DNA from: Bacillota bacterium | GTDB lineage: Bacteria > Bacillota > Dethiobacteria > DTU022 > UBA8154 | Assembly: GCA_003456095.1 (NCBI GenBank) | Contig: DMPF01000170.1 | Span: 1-6,307 of the forward strand | Direction: 5' to 3' | Length of the DNA: 6,307 bases | In this document: piece after piece, positions 1 to 5,501 of the stretch | Position numbering within the stretch: position 1 is the stretch's first letter | Layout of the letters: each line of letters starts with the position of its first letter | The notes under the pieces: generated by a model | Database searches by the model: none | Told to the model about the DNA's origin: nothing | Seen by the model: only the letters and a program-made list of their open reading frames with translations | Program-made: the position numbers and the translations under genes

Positions 1-230
1 CCGATGCGGCGCTGATGATGCTATTAGGCGCCGACGGCATTTTTGTGGGCTCGGGCATCTTTAAATCCACAGATCCGTTCAAACGGGCCAAGGCGATTGT
101 AGAGGCCACCTTCCACTATGACGATCCCGCCGTGGTGGCACGGGTTTCGCGCGGCCTGGGTGAAGCCATGCCGGGAATTGAAATGGCCATGCTAAGCGAT
201 GCGGATCGCATGCAGAACCGCGGCACCTAA
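1..230 (+). CDS. pdxS: Pyridoxal 5'-phosphate synthase subunit PdxS (C-terminal part, 5' end outside window)
   Basis: PdxS is the synthase subunit of the DXP-independent vitamin B6 pathway. It condenses ribose 5-phosphate, glyceraldehyde 3-phosphate and ammonia into PLP in the cytoplasm, with ammonia supplied by PdxT. The window holds about the last 75 residues, read in frame from base 3, where the family is usually about 290-295 residues long; the catalytic lysines lie upstream of the window. Visible hallmarks are the stretch [20 protein letters not shown], which matches the conserved GADG(V/I)FVGSGIFKS phosphate-binding segment of the TIM barrel, then [12 protein letters not shown], the [11 protein letters not shown] segment, and the family-typical end RMQNRG (usually RMQERGW; here it ends RGT). 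The internal ATG at 15 is not the start, because the frame is open to the window edge. The stop at 228-230 is 3 nt before pdxT, so the two form one transcription unit. Confidence 0.97.
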   Translation, partial: DAALMMLLGADGIFVGSGIFKSTDPFKRAKAIVEATFHYDDPAVVARVSRGLGEAMPGIEMAMLSDADRMQNRGT

Positions 231-233
231 AAA

Positions 234-821
234 ATGGCGCTAACCGGACTAACGATTGCTGTTCTGGCCCTACAGGGCGCCGTTACCGAACATATGCATA
301 GCGTGGAGCGTTGTGGCGCCTCTGCCCTTGCTGTGCGCCGTGCCGCACAGCTGAGCGGTGTGGACGGGCTCATCATCCCCGGCGGGGAGAGTACGACCAT
401 CGGCCGCTTGAGCGGACTCTATGGTTTTCGTGAGGCGATCTGTTCCCTTGCCGCTGCCGGCAAGCCGGTGTTGGGTACCTGTGCGGGGGCCATTTTGCTG
501 GCCCGCCGGGTGGATGGGCAGGATCCGATCATTCCTTTGATGGATATCGCAGTTGTGCGCAACGCCTTTGGACGGCAGCGGGAGAGCTTTGAAACAGACA
601 TGGCCATTCCGGCCCTTGGCGCCGAGCCTTACTGCGGCGTTTTTATCCGGGCACCCCTGATCAGCAGTGTGGGGGCGGAGGTGGAGGTGTTGGCCTCCTA
701 TGGCGCGGGGGTTGTCTTCGCCCGGCAGAAAAACCTGCTGGCGGTGGCGTTTCACCCGGAGTTGACCGATGACCTGCGCCTGCATCAATATTTTTTGAAT
801 ATGGCCGCGGCAAACAGGTGA
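234..821 (+). CDS. pdxT: Pyridoxal 5'-phosphate synthase glutaminase subunit PdxT
   Basis: PdxT is a class I glutamine amidotransferase of 195 residues, the usual family size. It hydrolyses glutamine and channels the ammonia to PdxS in the cytoplasmic PLP synthase complex. Visible motifs are the N-terminal VLALQGAVTEH, PGGESTT (49-55), the nucleophile elbow GTCAGA with Cys83, the RNAFGRQRESFE segment (109-120) typical of PdxT, VFIRAP (136-141), and the catalytic His174/Glu176 in FHPEL. All three triad residues are present, so it should be active. The start at 234 lies 3 nt after the pdxS stop. No good Shine-Dalgarno sequence is visible in front of it, so translation is probably coupled to pdxS. 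The stop codon TGA (819-821) lies inside a repeat-like motif described separately. Confidence 0.98.
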   Translation: MALTGLTIAVLALQGAVTEHMHSVERCGASALAVRRAAQLSGVDGLIIPGGESTTIGRLSGLYGFREAICSLAAAGKPVLGTCAGAILLARRVDGQDPIIPLMDIAVVRNAFGRQRESFETDMAIPALGAEPYCGVFIRAPLISSVGAEVEVLASYGAGVVFARQKNLLAVAFHPELTDDLRLHQYFLNMAAANR

Positions 822-846
822 CAAGCGAACCGTCCCCATGGGGGGT
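817..846 (+). repeat. REP-like palindromic motif overlapping the pdxT stop codon (candidate)
   Basis: Bases 817-836 read GGTGACAAGCGAACCGTCCC and run into a perfect 10-bp palindrome CCCCATGGGG (834-843). The arms extend as ACC (829-831) against GGT (844-846) across a 2-nt bulge, so the transcript could form a small stem-loop. From memory, sequences of the type GGTGACA-AACCGTCCCC recur as short dispersed repeats in several clostridial genomes and flank REP-type transposase genes; this could not be checked here. Only one copy is visible in the window. No T-run follows the stem, so it does not look like an intrinsic terminator. Confidence 0.4.
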
Positions 847-852
847 ATAGAT

Positions 853-859
853 GAGGTGG
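853..859 (+). promoter_or_regulatory. Ribosome binding site of the uracil-DNA glycosylase gene
   Basis: GAGGTGG at 853-859 matches part of the AAGGAGGTGATC consensus and ends 4 nt before the ATG at 864. An in-frame TGA at 852-854 rules out any upstream start, so this site supports 864 as the start. Confidence 0.6.
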
Positions 860-863
860 TTGC

Positions 864-1496
864 ATGGCGGAACAATGTCCCTTTTCCTCCGGCCACAACA
901 GCAGTGCTGACGGTGATCATGAAGCCTCTTTGGAAACATGGCGGCGGCTCTGCCTTACCTGCCGCCGCTGTTTGCTACGGGAAGGAGCAAGAGGCGTGGT
1001 CTTCGGTGAGGGTAATCCCCATGCTGCAATTATGTTTGTCGGGGAGGGGCCGGGGGGTGACGAGGACAAGCTGGGCCGTCCCTTTGTGGGCGCCGCGGGG
1101 CAGCTCCTCAACCGGATCCTAACTGCTGCCGGCCTGGCACGGGAAGATGTTTATATCGCAAACGTGGTTAAGTGTCGCCCTCCCGGCAACCGCCAGCCCC
1201 AGCGGGAGGAGATTGCCGCCTGCCTCCCCCTTTTGCAGCGGCAGATCTTCCTCATTGATCCCCTGATTATCGTCTGCTTGGGAGCGGTGGCCGCCCAGGC
1301 GCTGATCCGTCCCGATTTTGCCATCACAAAGGAGCGTGGCTGCTGGCACGAACTGGGCAAACACCTGGTCATGCCCACCTTCCATCCTGCCGCCTTGCTG
1401 CGGGATCCGCACAAAAAAAAGGCGGTATGGGAAGATATGCAGCAGGTTGTGAAACTGCATAACCAGATCAGCGGTGAGAGCGGTGAGGAGGGCTGA
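864..1496 (+). CDS. Uracil-DNA glycosylase, family 4 (UDGa), [4Fe-4S] type
   Basis: This 210-residue protein belongs to the family 4 uracil-DNA glycosylases, which remove uracil (from cytosine deamination or dUMP misincorporation) to start base excision repair. Motif 1 is GEGPGGDED (60-68), followed by GRPFVGAAGQLLNRIL (71-86), a near-exact family signature. The IANVVKCRPPGNR block (99-110) and the second catalytic motif HPAALLR (174-180, His174) follow. Four cysteines fit the iron-sulfur cluster: Cys33-x2-Cys36, Cys104 and Cys120, spaced as in the thermophilic family members. Cys30 precedes the first pair but aligns less well. An N-terminal tail of about 25 residues before the first cysteine helix is poorly conserved in type. 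The gene starts 42 nt after pdxT and stops 6 nt before the response regulator, so co-transcription is likely. An A8 tract lies at 1413-1420, and the frame is intact across it. Confidence 0.95.
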   Translation: MAEQCPFSSGHNSSADGDHEASLETWRRLCLTCRRCLLREGARGVVFGEGNPHAAIMFVGEGPGGDEDKLGRPFVGAAGQLLNRILTAAGLAREDVYIANVVKCRPPGNRQPQREEIAACLPLLQRQIFLIDPLIIVCLGAVAAQALIRPDFAITKERGCWHELGKHLVMPTFHPAALLRDPHKKKAVWEDMQQVVKLHNQISGESGEEG

Positions 1497-1502
1497 TGCA
1501 AT

Positions 1503-2188
1503 ATGCAAGGGAAAATTCTGCTGGTGGAAGATGAAAAAACACTGGCCAAAGCGTTAAAGTTCACCTTGGAGAAAGAAGGTTTCGCGGTGGCCGTAGCCTA
1601 CGATGGGGAAGAGGCCACCCAGGCCCTTACTGCTGACCCCCCAGACTTGGTTGTCCTCGACCTGATGCTGCCGAAACTGGACGGCTACGAGGTTTGCCGA
1701 CGCCTGCGCCGCACTTCGGACGTGCCCATCATTATGCTGACCGCCCGTAACGAGGATATTGACAAGATCCTCGGCCTGGAGCTGGGAGCCGATGACTATA
1801 TGACCAAGCCGTTCAATACGCGGGAGCTGTTGGCACGCATCAAGGCGATTCTGCGCCGCACCGGGCAGATGGATGCGGGGGGAAGAAAAATGATCCGTAT
1901 GGGCAGCCTGCAGATGGACCTGATTCGTCACCGCGTTACCGTGGAAGACCGGGAGGTTCCCCTCACAGCGCGGGAATATGCCCTGCTTAGTTTTCTTCTT
2001 CCAATCCGGGGCGGGTCTATTCCCGGGAGCAACTGCTCGAACAGGTATGGGGCTATGGTTTTTGCGGTGACGCGCGGACGGTTGATGTGCATATCAGGCA
2101 TATAAGGGAAAAATTGGAAGAAAGTCCGGCAGAACCCCGCTATTTGCTTACCGTCTGGGGAAGTGGCTACAAATTCAAGGAGGCCTGA
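1503..2188 (+). pseudogene. OmpR/PhoB-family response regulator, frameshifted in the DNA-binding domain
   Basis: The receiver domain (about 1-118) is complete: acidic pocket Asp10/Glu11, phosphoacceptor Asp53 in VVLDLMLP, Thr80, and Lys102 in TKPF. A winged-helix domain begins near residue 132 and reads normally through VPLTAREYALLSFLL (to residue 166, base 2000). The frame then continues with unrelated residues to a TAA at 2103-2105, giving a 200-residue product. Reading from 2000 in the -1 frame restores SNPGRVYSREQLLEQVWGY, then ARTVDVHIRHIREKLEE and TVWGSGYKFKEA, ending at TGA 2186-2188. The repaired protein would have 228 residues, the family norm, so one base appears to be missing in the pyrimidine run at about 1991-2002. 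The truncated product lacks the recognition helix and wing and should not bind DNA normally. The start at 1503 has AGGAGG at 1486-1491 (11 nt). Its cognate kinase follows at 2200. This is either a real mutation or a sequence error. Confidence 0.9.
2177..2183 (+). promoter_or_regulatory. Shine-Dalgarno sequence ahead of the kinase, at long spacing
   Basis: AAGGAGG at 2177-2183 lies within the last codons of the response regulator reading frame. It is 16 nt from the ATG at 2200, longer than usual, and no ATG, GTG or TTG lies in frame between them. A second weaker AGGAG (2212-2216) sits 13 nt before the in-frame ATG at 2230 (Met11), so the later start cannot be fully excluded. Confidence 0.45.
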
Positions 2189-2199
2189 ACTTTACAGCG

Positions 2200-3609
2200 A
2201 TGCTCAAGCTCAGGAGTATTCGCTCCCGCATGACTGTCACTTATCTTTTGCTTGTTGCTGCGGTAATGATGTTAACGGGCTTTATCGTGATGAACGAGCT
2301 GGAGGATTATCATCTTGCCGTAAAGCAGGAAAACCTGGAGCGTACCGGGAAACTGCTTGCCCCTTTTATCTCTTCCCAGATACACACGGGCGCCGATCCT
2401 TACCGTTTAAATAATGTTGCCGTTGATTTTGCCCGGCAGATCAATGCCCGGGTTATCTTCCTCGATGAGGGCCGCATCGTTATTGGCGATTCCCGGGATG
2501 GAGAACTGCTGGGGCAGGTTCTGAGCAGCCCCGAAGTGGAAGAGGCGCTCCAGGGCAGAACAGGACGCAGTGTCCGGCACAGCCGGCTCACCCGCCAACA
2601 GGTCCTGCAGATGGCTATCCCTTTGGCAAATGGACAAAAAAAAGGGCAAGGAGCAATCTTTTTCTCCGCATCCCTCAATCCTCTTGATGAAACTTTAGCG
2701 GCGGTACGCGGTTTTTTTGTCCTGGCAACCCTTTTTGCCATGACCCTTACGGCAGGGTTGGGCGCAGTTTTCGCCCATCACCTGAGCGGACCGGTTAAGG
2801 AATTAACAGCTGCAGCCCAGCGTATGGCTGCCGGGAAACTGGATCAGAAGATTCCCGTTACCTCCCGGGACGAGATTGGTGAGCTTGCCGCGCAATTTAA
2901 TATTATGGCCGACAGCCTTAGAGAGACGAAGAAGCGGCTTACCCGCTTTGTAGCCGATGTCTCCCACGAACTGCGCACCCCCTTGGCCTCCATTCATGTT
3001 TGTCTTCAGTCCCTGCAGCATTATGAAATGAAACCGGAAGAGCAGCGGGAGTTTCTGCAGGATATTAACCAGGAAACACAGCGCCTTATCTACCTGGTGG
3101 AGGACCTGCTGGATCTGACCCGGCGGGAAGAAGTTGCGGATAAACGGGTGATTATCCCCCTTAACCTCCCCATTAACGAAGTTTTAAACGTTACTATACC
3201 CCGTGCCGCCCGCAAAGAGCTGAAATTTTTCACCCAGGTCCCGGAAAATCTCCCATCCTTTAACATTTCTCCCGATGCTTTCAAGCGGGTTCTTTTTAAT
3301 ATCCTGGATAATGCCATTAAGTTTACCCAGTCCGGGGGCTGGCTGAAGCTCAGTGTGGAGCTGTGTGAAAAGGATCTCCGCATTACCGTGCAGGATACGG
3401 GCTGCGGCATCCCTCAGGAGGAGCTGCCTTTTATCTTTGAGCGTTTCTACCGTGTGGATCAGGCCCGCTCCCGCGACCTGGGAGGGACAGGTCTGGGTCT
3501 GGCCATCTGCAAAGAGATTGTGGAACTCTATGGCGGTACTATTGGCGTGGAGAGCCGGGAGGCGGAGGGGAGTATTTTTTACTTTACCCTGCCCCTGTCA
3601 TCTGCTTGA
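2200..3609 (+). CDS. Membrane sensor histidine kinase, PhoR/WalK/ResE type
   Basis: This 469-residue kinase is built as a classical Firmicutes sensor. After a short basic N-terminus there is a first membrane helix (about 12-31). An extracytoplasmic region (about 32-169) follows; its pattern VIFLDEGRIVIGDS, PEVEEALQGRTGRSVRHSR and LQMAIPLANG resembles the Cache/PAS-like sensor domain of PhoR/WalK relatives. A second membrane helix spans about 171-193. A HAMP linker (about 195-245) is followed by the H-box FVADVSHELRTPL with phospho-acceptor His256. The ATPase domain has the N-box NILDNAIKF (367-375), G1 box DTGCGIP (399-405), F-box FERFYRVD (413-420) and G2 box GGTGLGLAI (428-436). All catalytic motifs are present, so it should be an active kinase. 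It begins 11 nt after the end of the repaired response regulator frame and is surely its partner. The signal is unknown; no phosphate-uptake or cell-wall genes are adjacent. An A8 tract lies at 2636-2643. Confidence 0.96.
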   Translation: MLKLRSIRSRMTVTYLLLVAAVMMLTGFIVMNELEDYHLAVKQENLERTGKLLAPFISSQIHTGADPYRLNNVAVDFARQINARVIFLDEGRIVIGDSRDGELLGQVLSSPEVEEALQGRTGRSVRHSRLTRQQVLQMAIPLANGQKKGQGAIFFSASLNPLDETLAAVRGFFVLATLFAMTLTAGLGAVFAHHLSGPVKELTAAAQRMAAGKLDQKIPVTSRDEIGELAAQFNIMADSLRETKKRLTRFVADVSHELRTPLASIHVCLQSLQHYEMKPEEQREFLQDINQETQRLIYLVEDLLDLTRREEVADKRVIIPLNLPINEVLNVTIPRAARKELKFFTQVPENLPSFNISPDAFKRVLFNILDNAIKFTQSGGWLKLSVELCEKDLRITVQDTGCGIPQEELPFIFERFYRVDQARSRDLGGTGLGLAICKEIVELYGGTIGVESREAEGSIFYFTLPLSSA

Positions 3610-3634
3610 AATTGCTTTTTTCTTAAGCTAAAAT
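3606..3634 (+). promoter_or_regulatory. Predicted sigma-A-type promoter for argS-serS
   Basis: TTGAAA (3606-3611) and TAAAAT (3629-3634) each match the -35 and -10 consensus at 5 of 6 positions, and the spacer is exactly 17 bp. The -35 box overlaps the kinase TGA stop (3607-3609). Transcription would begin near 3641, giving a leader of only about 35 nt before argS. The 65-nt gap here is the widest between any two genes in the window, which fits a new transcription start. Confidence 0.7.
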
Positions 3635-3650
3635 AGAGCGAAAGCATTAA

Positions 3651-3666
3651 GGGGAGGGTCGTGATC
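3651..3666 (+). promoter_or_regulatory. Ribosome binding region of argS
   Basis: GGGGAGGG (3651-3658) is the purine-rich candidate but lies 16 nt from the ATG at 3675. GTGATC (3661-3666) also matches the 3' part of the AAGGAGGTGATC consensus and lies 8 nt from it. Either or both could contact 16S rRNA. A TTG at 3672, immediately before the ATG and in frame, is a possible alternative start. Confidence 0.45.
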
Positions 3667-3674
3667 CGGCATTG

Positions 3675-5483
3675 ATGCCTTTCAGAAAAGAAATTGCCTT
3701 CCGTCTTGCCGCTTTGACAGGCCTTACGGAAGCAGAGATAGAAACATGTTTGGAGATTCCCCCCGAGGCCGCGCTGGGGGATTACGCCTTTCCCTGTTTT
3801 ATCCTGGCAAAACGCCTGAAAAAATCTCCGCAGGCTATCGCCGCGGAGCTGGCCGGCTCCATCGAGCCTTGCGAGTACTTTGAGCGGACGGCAAACGCCG
3901 GCCCCTACCTAAACTTTTACTTGCGCCGTGCCTACCTTTTTGCAAAGCTCTTACCCCAGATCCTGAGGGAAGGTCCGGCTTACGGCAGATCCATGGAAGG
4001 GGAAGGGCGAACGGTGCTGGTGGATTATTCCGCGCCGAATATTGCCAAGCCGTTTAGTGTGGGGCATCTTCGCTCCACTGTGATCGGCAGCGCCCTCTGC
4101 CGCCTTTACCGTGCCTGCGGCTACAAAACGGTGGGGATCAACCACCTGGGGGATTGGGGCACCCAGTTTGGCAAACTGATCACCGCTTACCGCCGCTGGG
4201 GCGAGGAAGGGCGCCTGGCCGGAGAACCAGTGCAGTATCTCTATCACCTTTACGTGCGTTTTCACCAGGAAGCGGTAAAGGAGCCGCAGCTGGAGGATGA
4301 GGCACGCAGCTGGTTCCGGCGCCTGGAAACGGGAGATCCGGAAGCAAGGGAATTGTGGGGGCGATTCCGCGACCTCAGTCTTGCCGATTTCCAGCGTCTC
4401 TACCGCTACCTGGGGATCAGCTTCGATTCCTACATGGGAGAAAGCGATTACAACGACCGCTTGACTGGAACCATAGAACTGGCACGGACCCGGGGTTTGC
4501 TGATGGAGAGCGAAGGCGCCCTCGTCGCCGATCTGGAACCATACGGCCTGCCTGCCTGCCTGCTGCGCAAGAAAGACGGTGCCGCCCTCTATATTACACG
4601 GGATCTGGCCGCGGCGATTTACCGCCATGAAACTTTTGCCTTTGACCGCATGCTCTACGTTGTGGGCGCGGAGCAGACCCTGCATTTTCAGCAGTTATTC
4701 AAGTTGCTGGAGCTAATGGGCTTTGACTGGGCACAAAGCTGCCTCCATGTTCCCTTTGGCCTCATCCACTTTCAGGACGGCCGCATGTCCACACGGGAGG
4801 GTAAGGTCATCTTCCTTGAAGAAGTGCTGCAAAAGGCGGTGGAGCTGGCCCGGGAAATTATCGAAGAAAAAAATCCCGGCCTGCGGGAAAAGGACCGGGT
4901 GGCGCAGGCAGTAGGGTTGGGCGCCGTGATCTTTGGCGACTTGATTAATGATCGCATCAAAGATGTGGAATTTGACTGGGATAAGGTACTTGATTTTGCG
5001 GGAGAAACCGCTCCCTATATCCAGTATTCCCATGCCCGTATCTGCAGTATTTTGCGCCGCGCCGCCGAAAAAAACAAAGGCGGCAGCAGCGCGGCGGGAC
5101 CGGCCGGTGAAGGGGCACCTTTGCCGGGCGATGCGGCGCAGGATTGGGATCTGACATGCAGGCAGCATATCTGCGACACAAATCGGGCGGCGCAGGGGCA
5201 GGCTCTGACCCTGCTCGGCGAACCGGAGGAGGAGGCTTTGGTTATCACCATGTCCCGTTTCAGCGAGGAGATCAGCCGGGCGGTACGGGATAACCGCCCC
5301 TCCTGCCTAGCCCGTTACCTCCTGGAGCTGGCGCGTAGTTTTAACAAATTCTATCATAACTGCCCGGTGCTGACCGCGGCGGAAAAGCTGCGGGAAGAAC
5401 GGCTGATGCTTGTGGCGGGCGTCCGTATCGTCTTGGAAAACGGTCTGGCTATGCTGGGGATCGAAGCGCCGCAGGAGATGTGA
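3675..5483 (+). CDS. argS: Arginyl-tRNA synthetase
   Basis: ArgRS is the class I aminoacyl-tRNA synthetase that charges tRNA-Arg with arginine in the cytoplasm. In order are the N-terminal additional domain for tRNA D-loop recognition (about 1-95, with LGDYAFPCFILAKRLKK), the catalytic start SAPNIAKPFSVGHLRST (119-135; the HIGH-type motif reads SVGH, with His131), INHLGDWGTQFGKL (155-168), the MSTREGK loop (371-377) in place of KMSKS, and the anticodon-binding DALR domain opening with YIQYSHARICSILRR (448-462). At 602 residues it is longer than common Firmicutes ArgRS enzymes (about 550-560). Much of the excess is a Gly/Ala/Pro-rich stretch at about 464-512, between the first DALR helix and LLGEPEEEAL. 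The later SFNKFYHNCPVL (555-566) is normal, so the frame is intact. ATG 3675 was chosen over the adjacent TTG 3672. serS follows 18 nt downstream. Confidence 0.97.
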   Translation: MPFRKEIAFRLAALTGLTEAEIETCLEIPPEAALGDYAFPCFILAKRLKKSPQAIAAELAGSIEPCEYFERTANAGPYLNFYLRRAYLFAKLLPQILREGPAYGRSMEGEGRTVLVDYSAPNIAKPFSVGHLRSTVIGSALCRLYRACGYKTVGINHLGDWGTQFGKLITAYRRWGEEGRLAGEPVQYLYHLYVRFHQEAVKEPQLEDEARSWFRRLETGDPEARELWGRFRDLSLADFQRLYRYLGISFDSYMGESDYNDRLTGTIELARTRGLLMESEGALVADLEPYGLPACLLRKKDGAALYITRDLAAAIYRHETFAFDRMLYVVGAEQTLHFQQLFKLLELMGFDWAQSCLHVPFGLIHFQDGRMSTREGKVIFLEEVLQKAVELAREIIEEKNPGLREKDRVAQAVGLGAVIFGDLINDRIKDVEFDWDKVLDFAGETAPYIQYSHARICSILRRAAEKNKGGSSAAGPAGEGAPLPGDAAQDWDLTCRQHICDTNRAAQGQALTLLGEPEEEALVITMSRFSEEISRAVRDNRPSCLARYLLELARSFNKFYHNCPVLTAAEKLREERLMLVAGVRIVLENGLAMLGIEAPQEM

Positions 5484-5489
5484 CAAAAC

Positions 5490-5495
5490 AGGAGG
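5490..5495 (+). promoter_or_regulatory. Ribosome binding site of serS
   Basis: AGGAGG at 5490-5495 lies 6 nt before the ATG at 5502. It is the best-spaced ribosome binding site in the window and fixes the serS start. Confidence 0.85.
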
Positions 5496-5501
5496 ATAGT
5501 T

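Noticed and set aside
829..846. Intrinsic terminator after pdxT
   Set aside because: The stem-loop is short, has a bulge and is not followed by a T-run.
270..920. A 216-codon open frame on the minus strand opposite pdxT
   Set aside because: It lies almost wholly antisense to a clearly real gene, has no recognisable domain, and is rich in Arg, His and Gly as expected for a shadow frame in GC-rich coding DNA.
838..1122. A 94-codon plus-strand frame starting at the ATG in the palindrome
   Set aside because: It overlaps the glycosylase gene in another frame and encodes no recognisable motif; the glycosylase frame has strong family signatures.
1989..2002. Programmed -1 ribosomal frameshifting in the response regulator
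   Set aside because: No X XXY YYZ slippery heptamer is in the right phase (the run reads agt ttt ctt ctt), no clear downstream stem was seen, and this regulator family is not known to use recoding. A lost base is simpler.
2163..2414. An 83-codon frame spanning the regulator-kinase junction
   Set aside because: It overlaps the strongly supported kinase gene in another frame and has no motif of its own.
3610..3625. Intrinsic terminator between the kinase and argS (T6 run at 3616-3621)
   Set aside because: No GC-rich hairpin precedes the T-run; only a trivial GCTT/AAGC match is present. The run fits better as AT-rich spacer of the promoter.
3951..4685. A 244-codon minus-strand open frame opposite argS
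   Set aside because: It is fully antisense to well-conserved ArgRS catalytic sequence and shows no protein-family motifs.
5484..5501. Separate serS promoter or T-box leader
   Set aside because: Only 18 nt separate argS and serS, and they are filled by the ribosome binding site.
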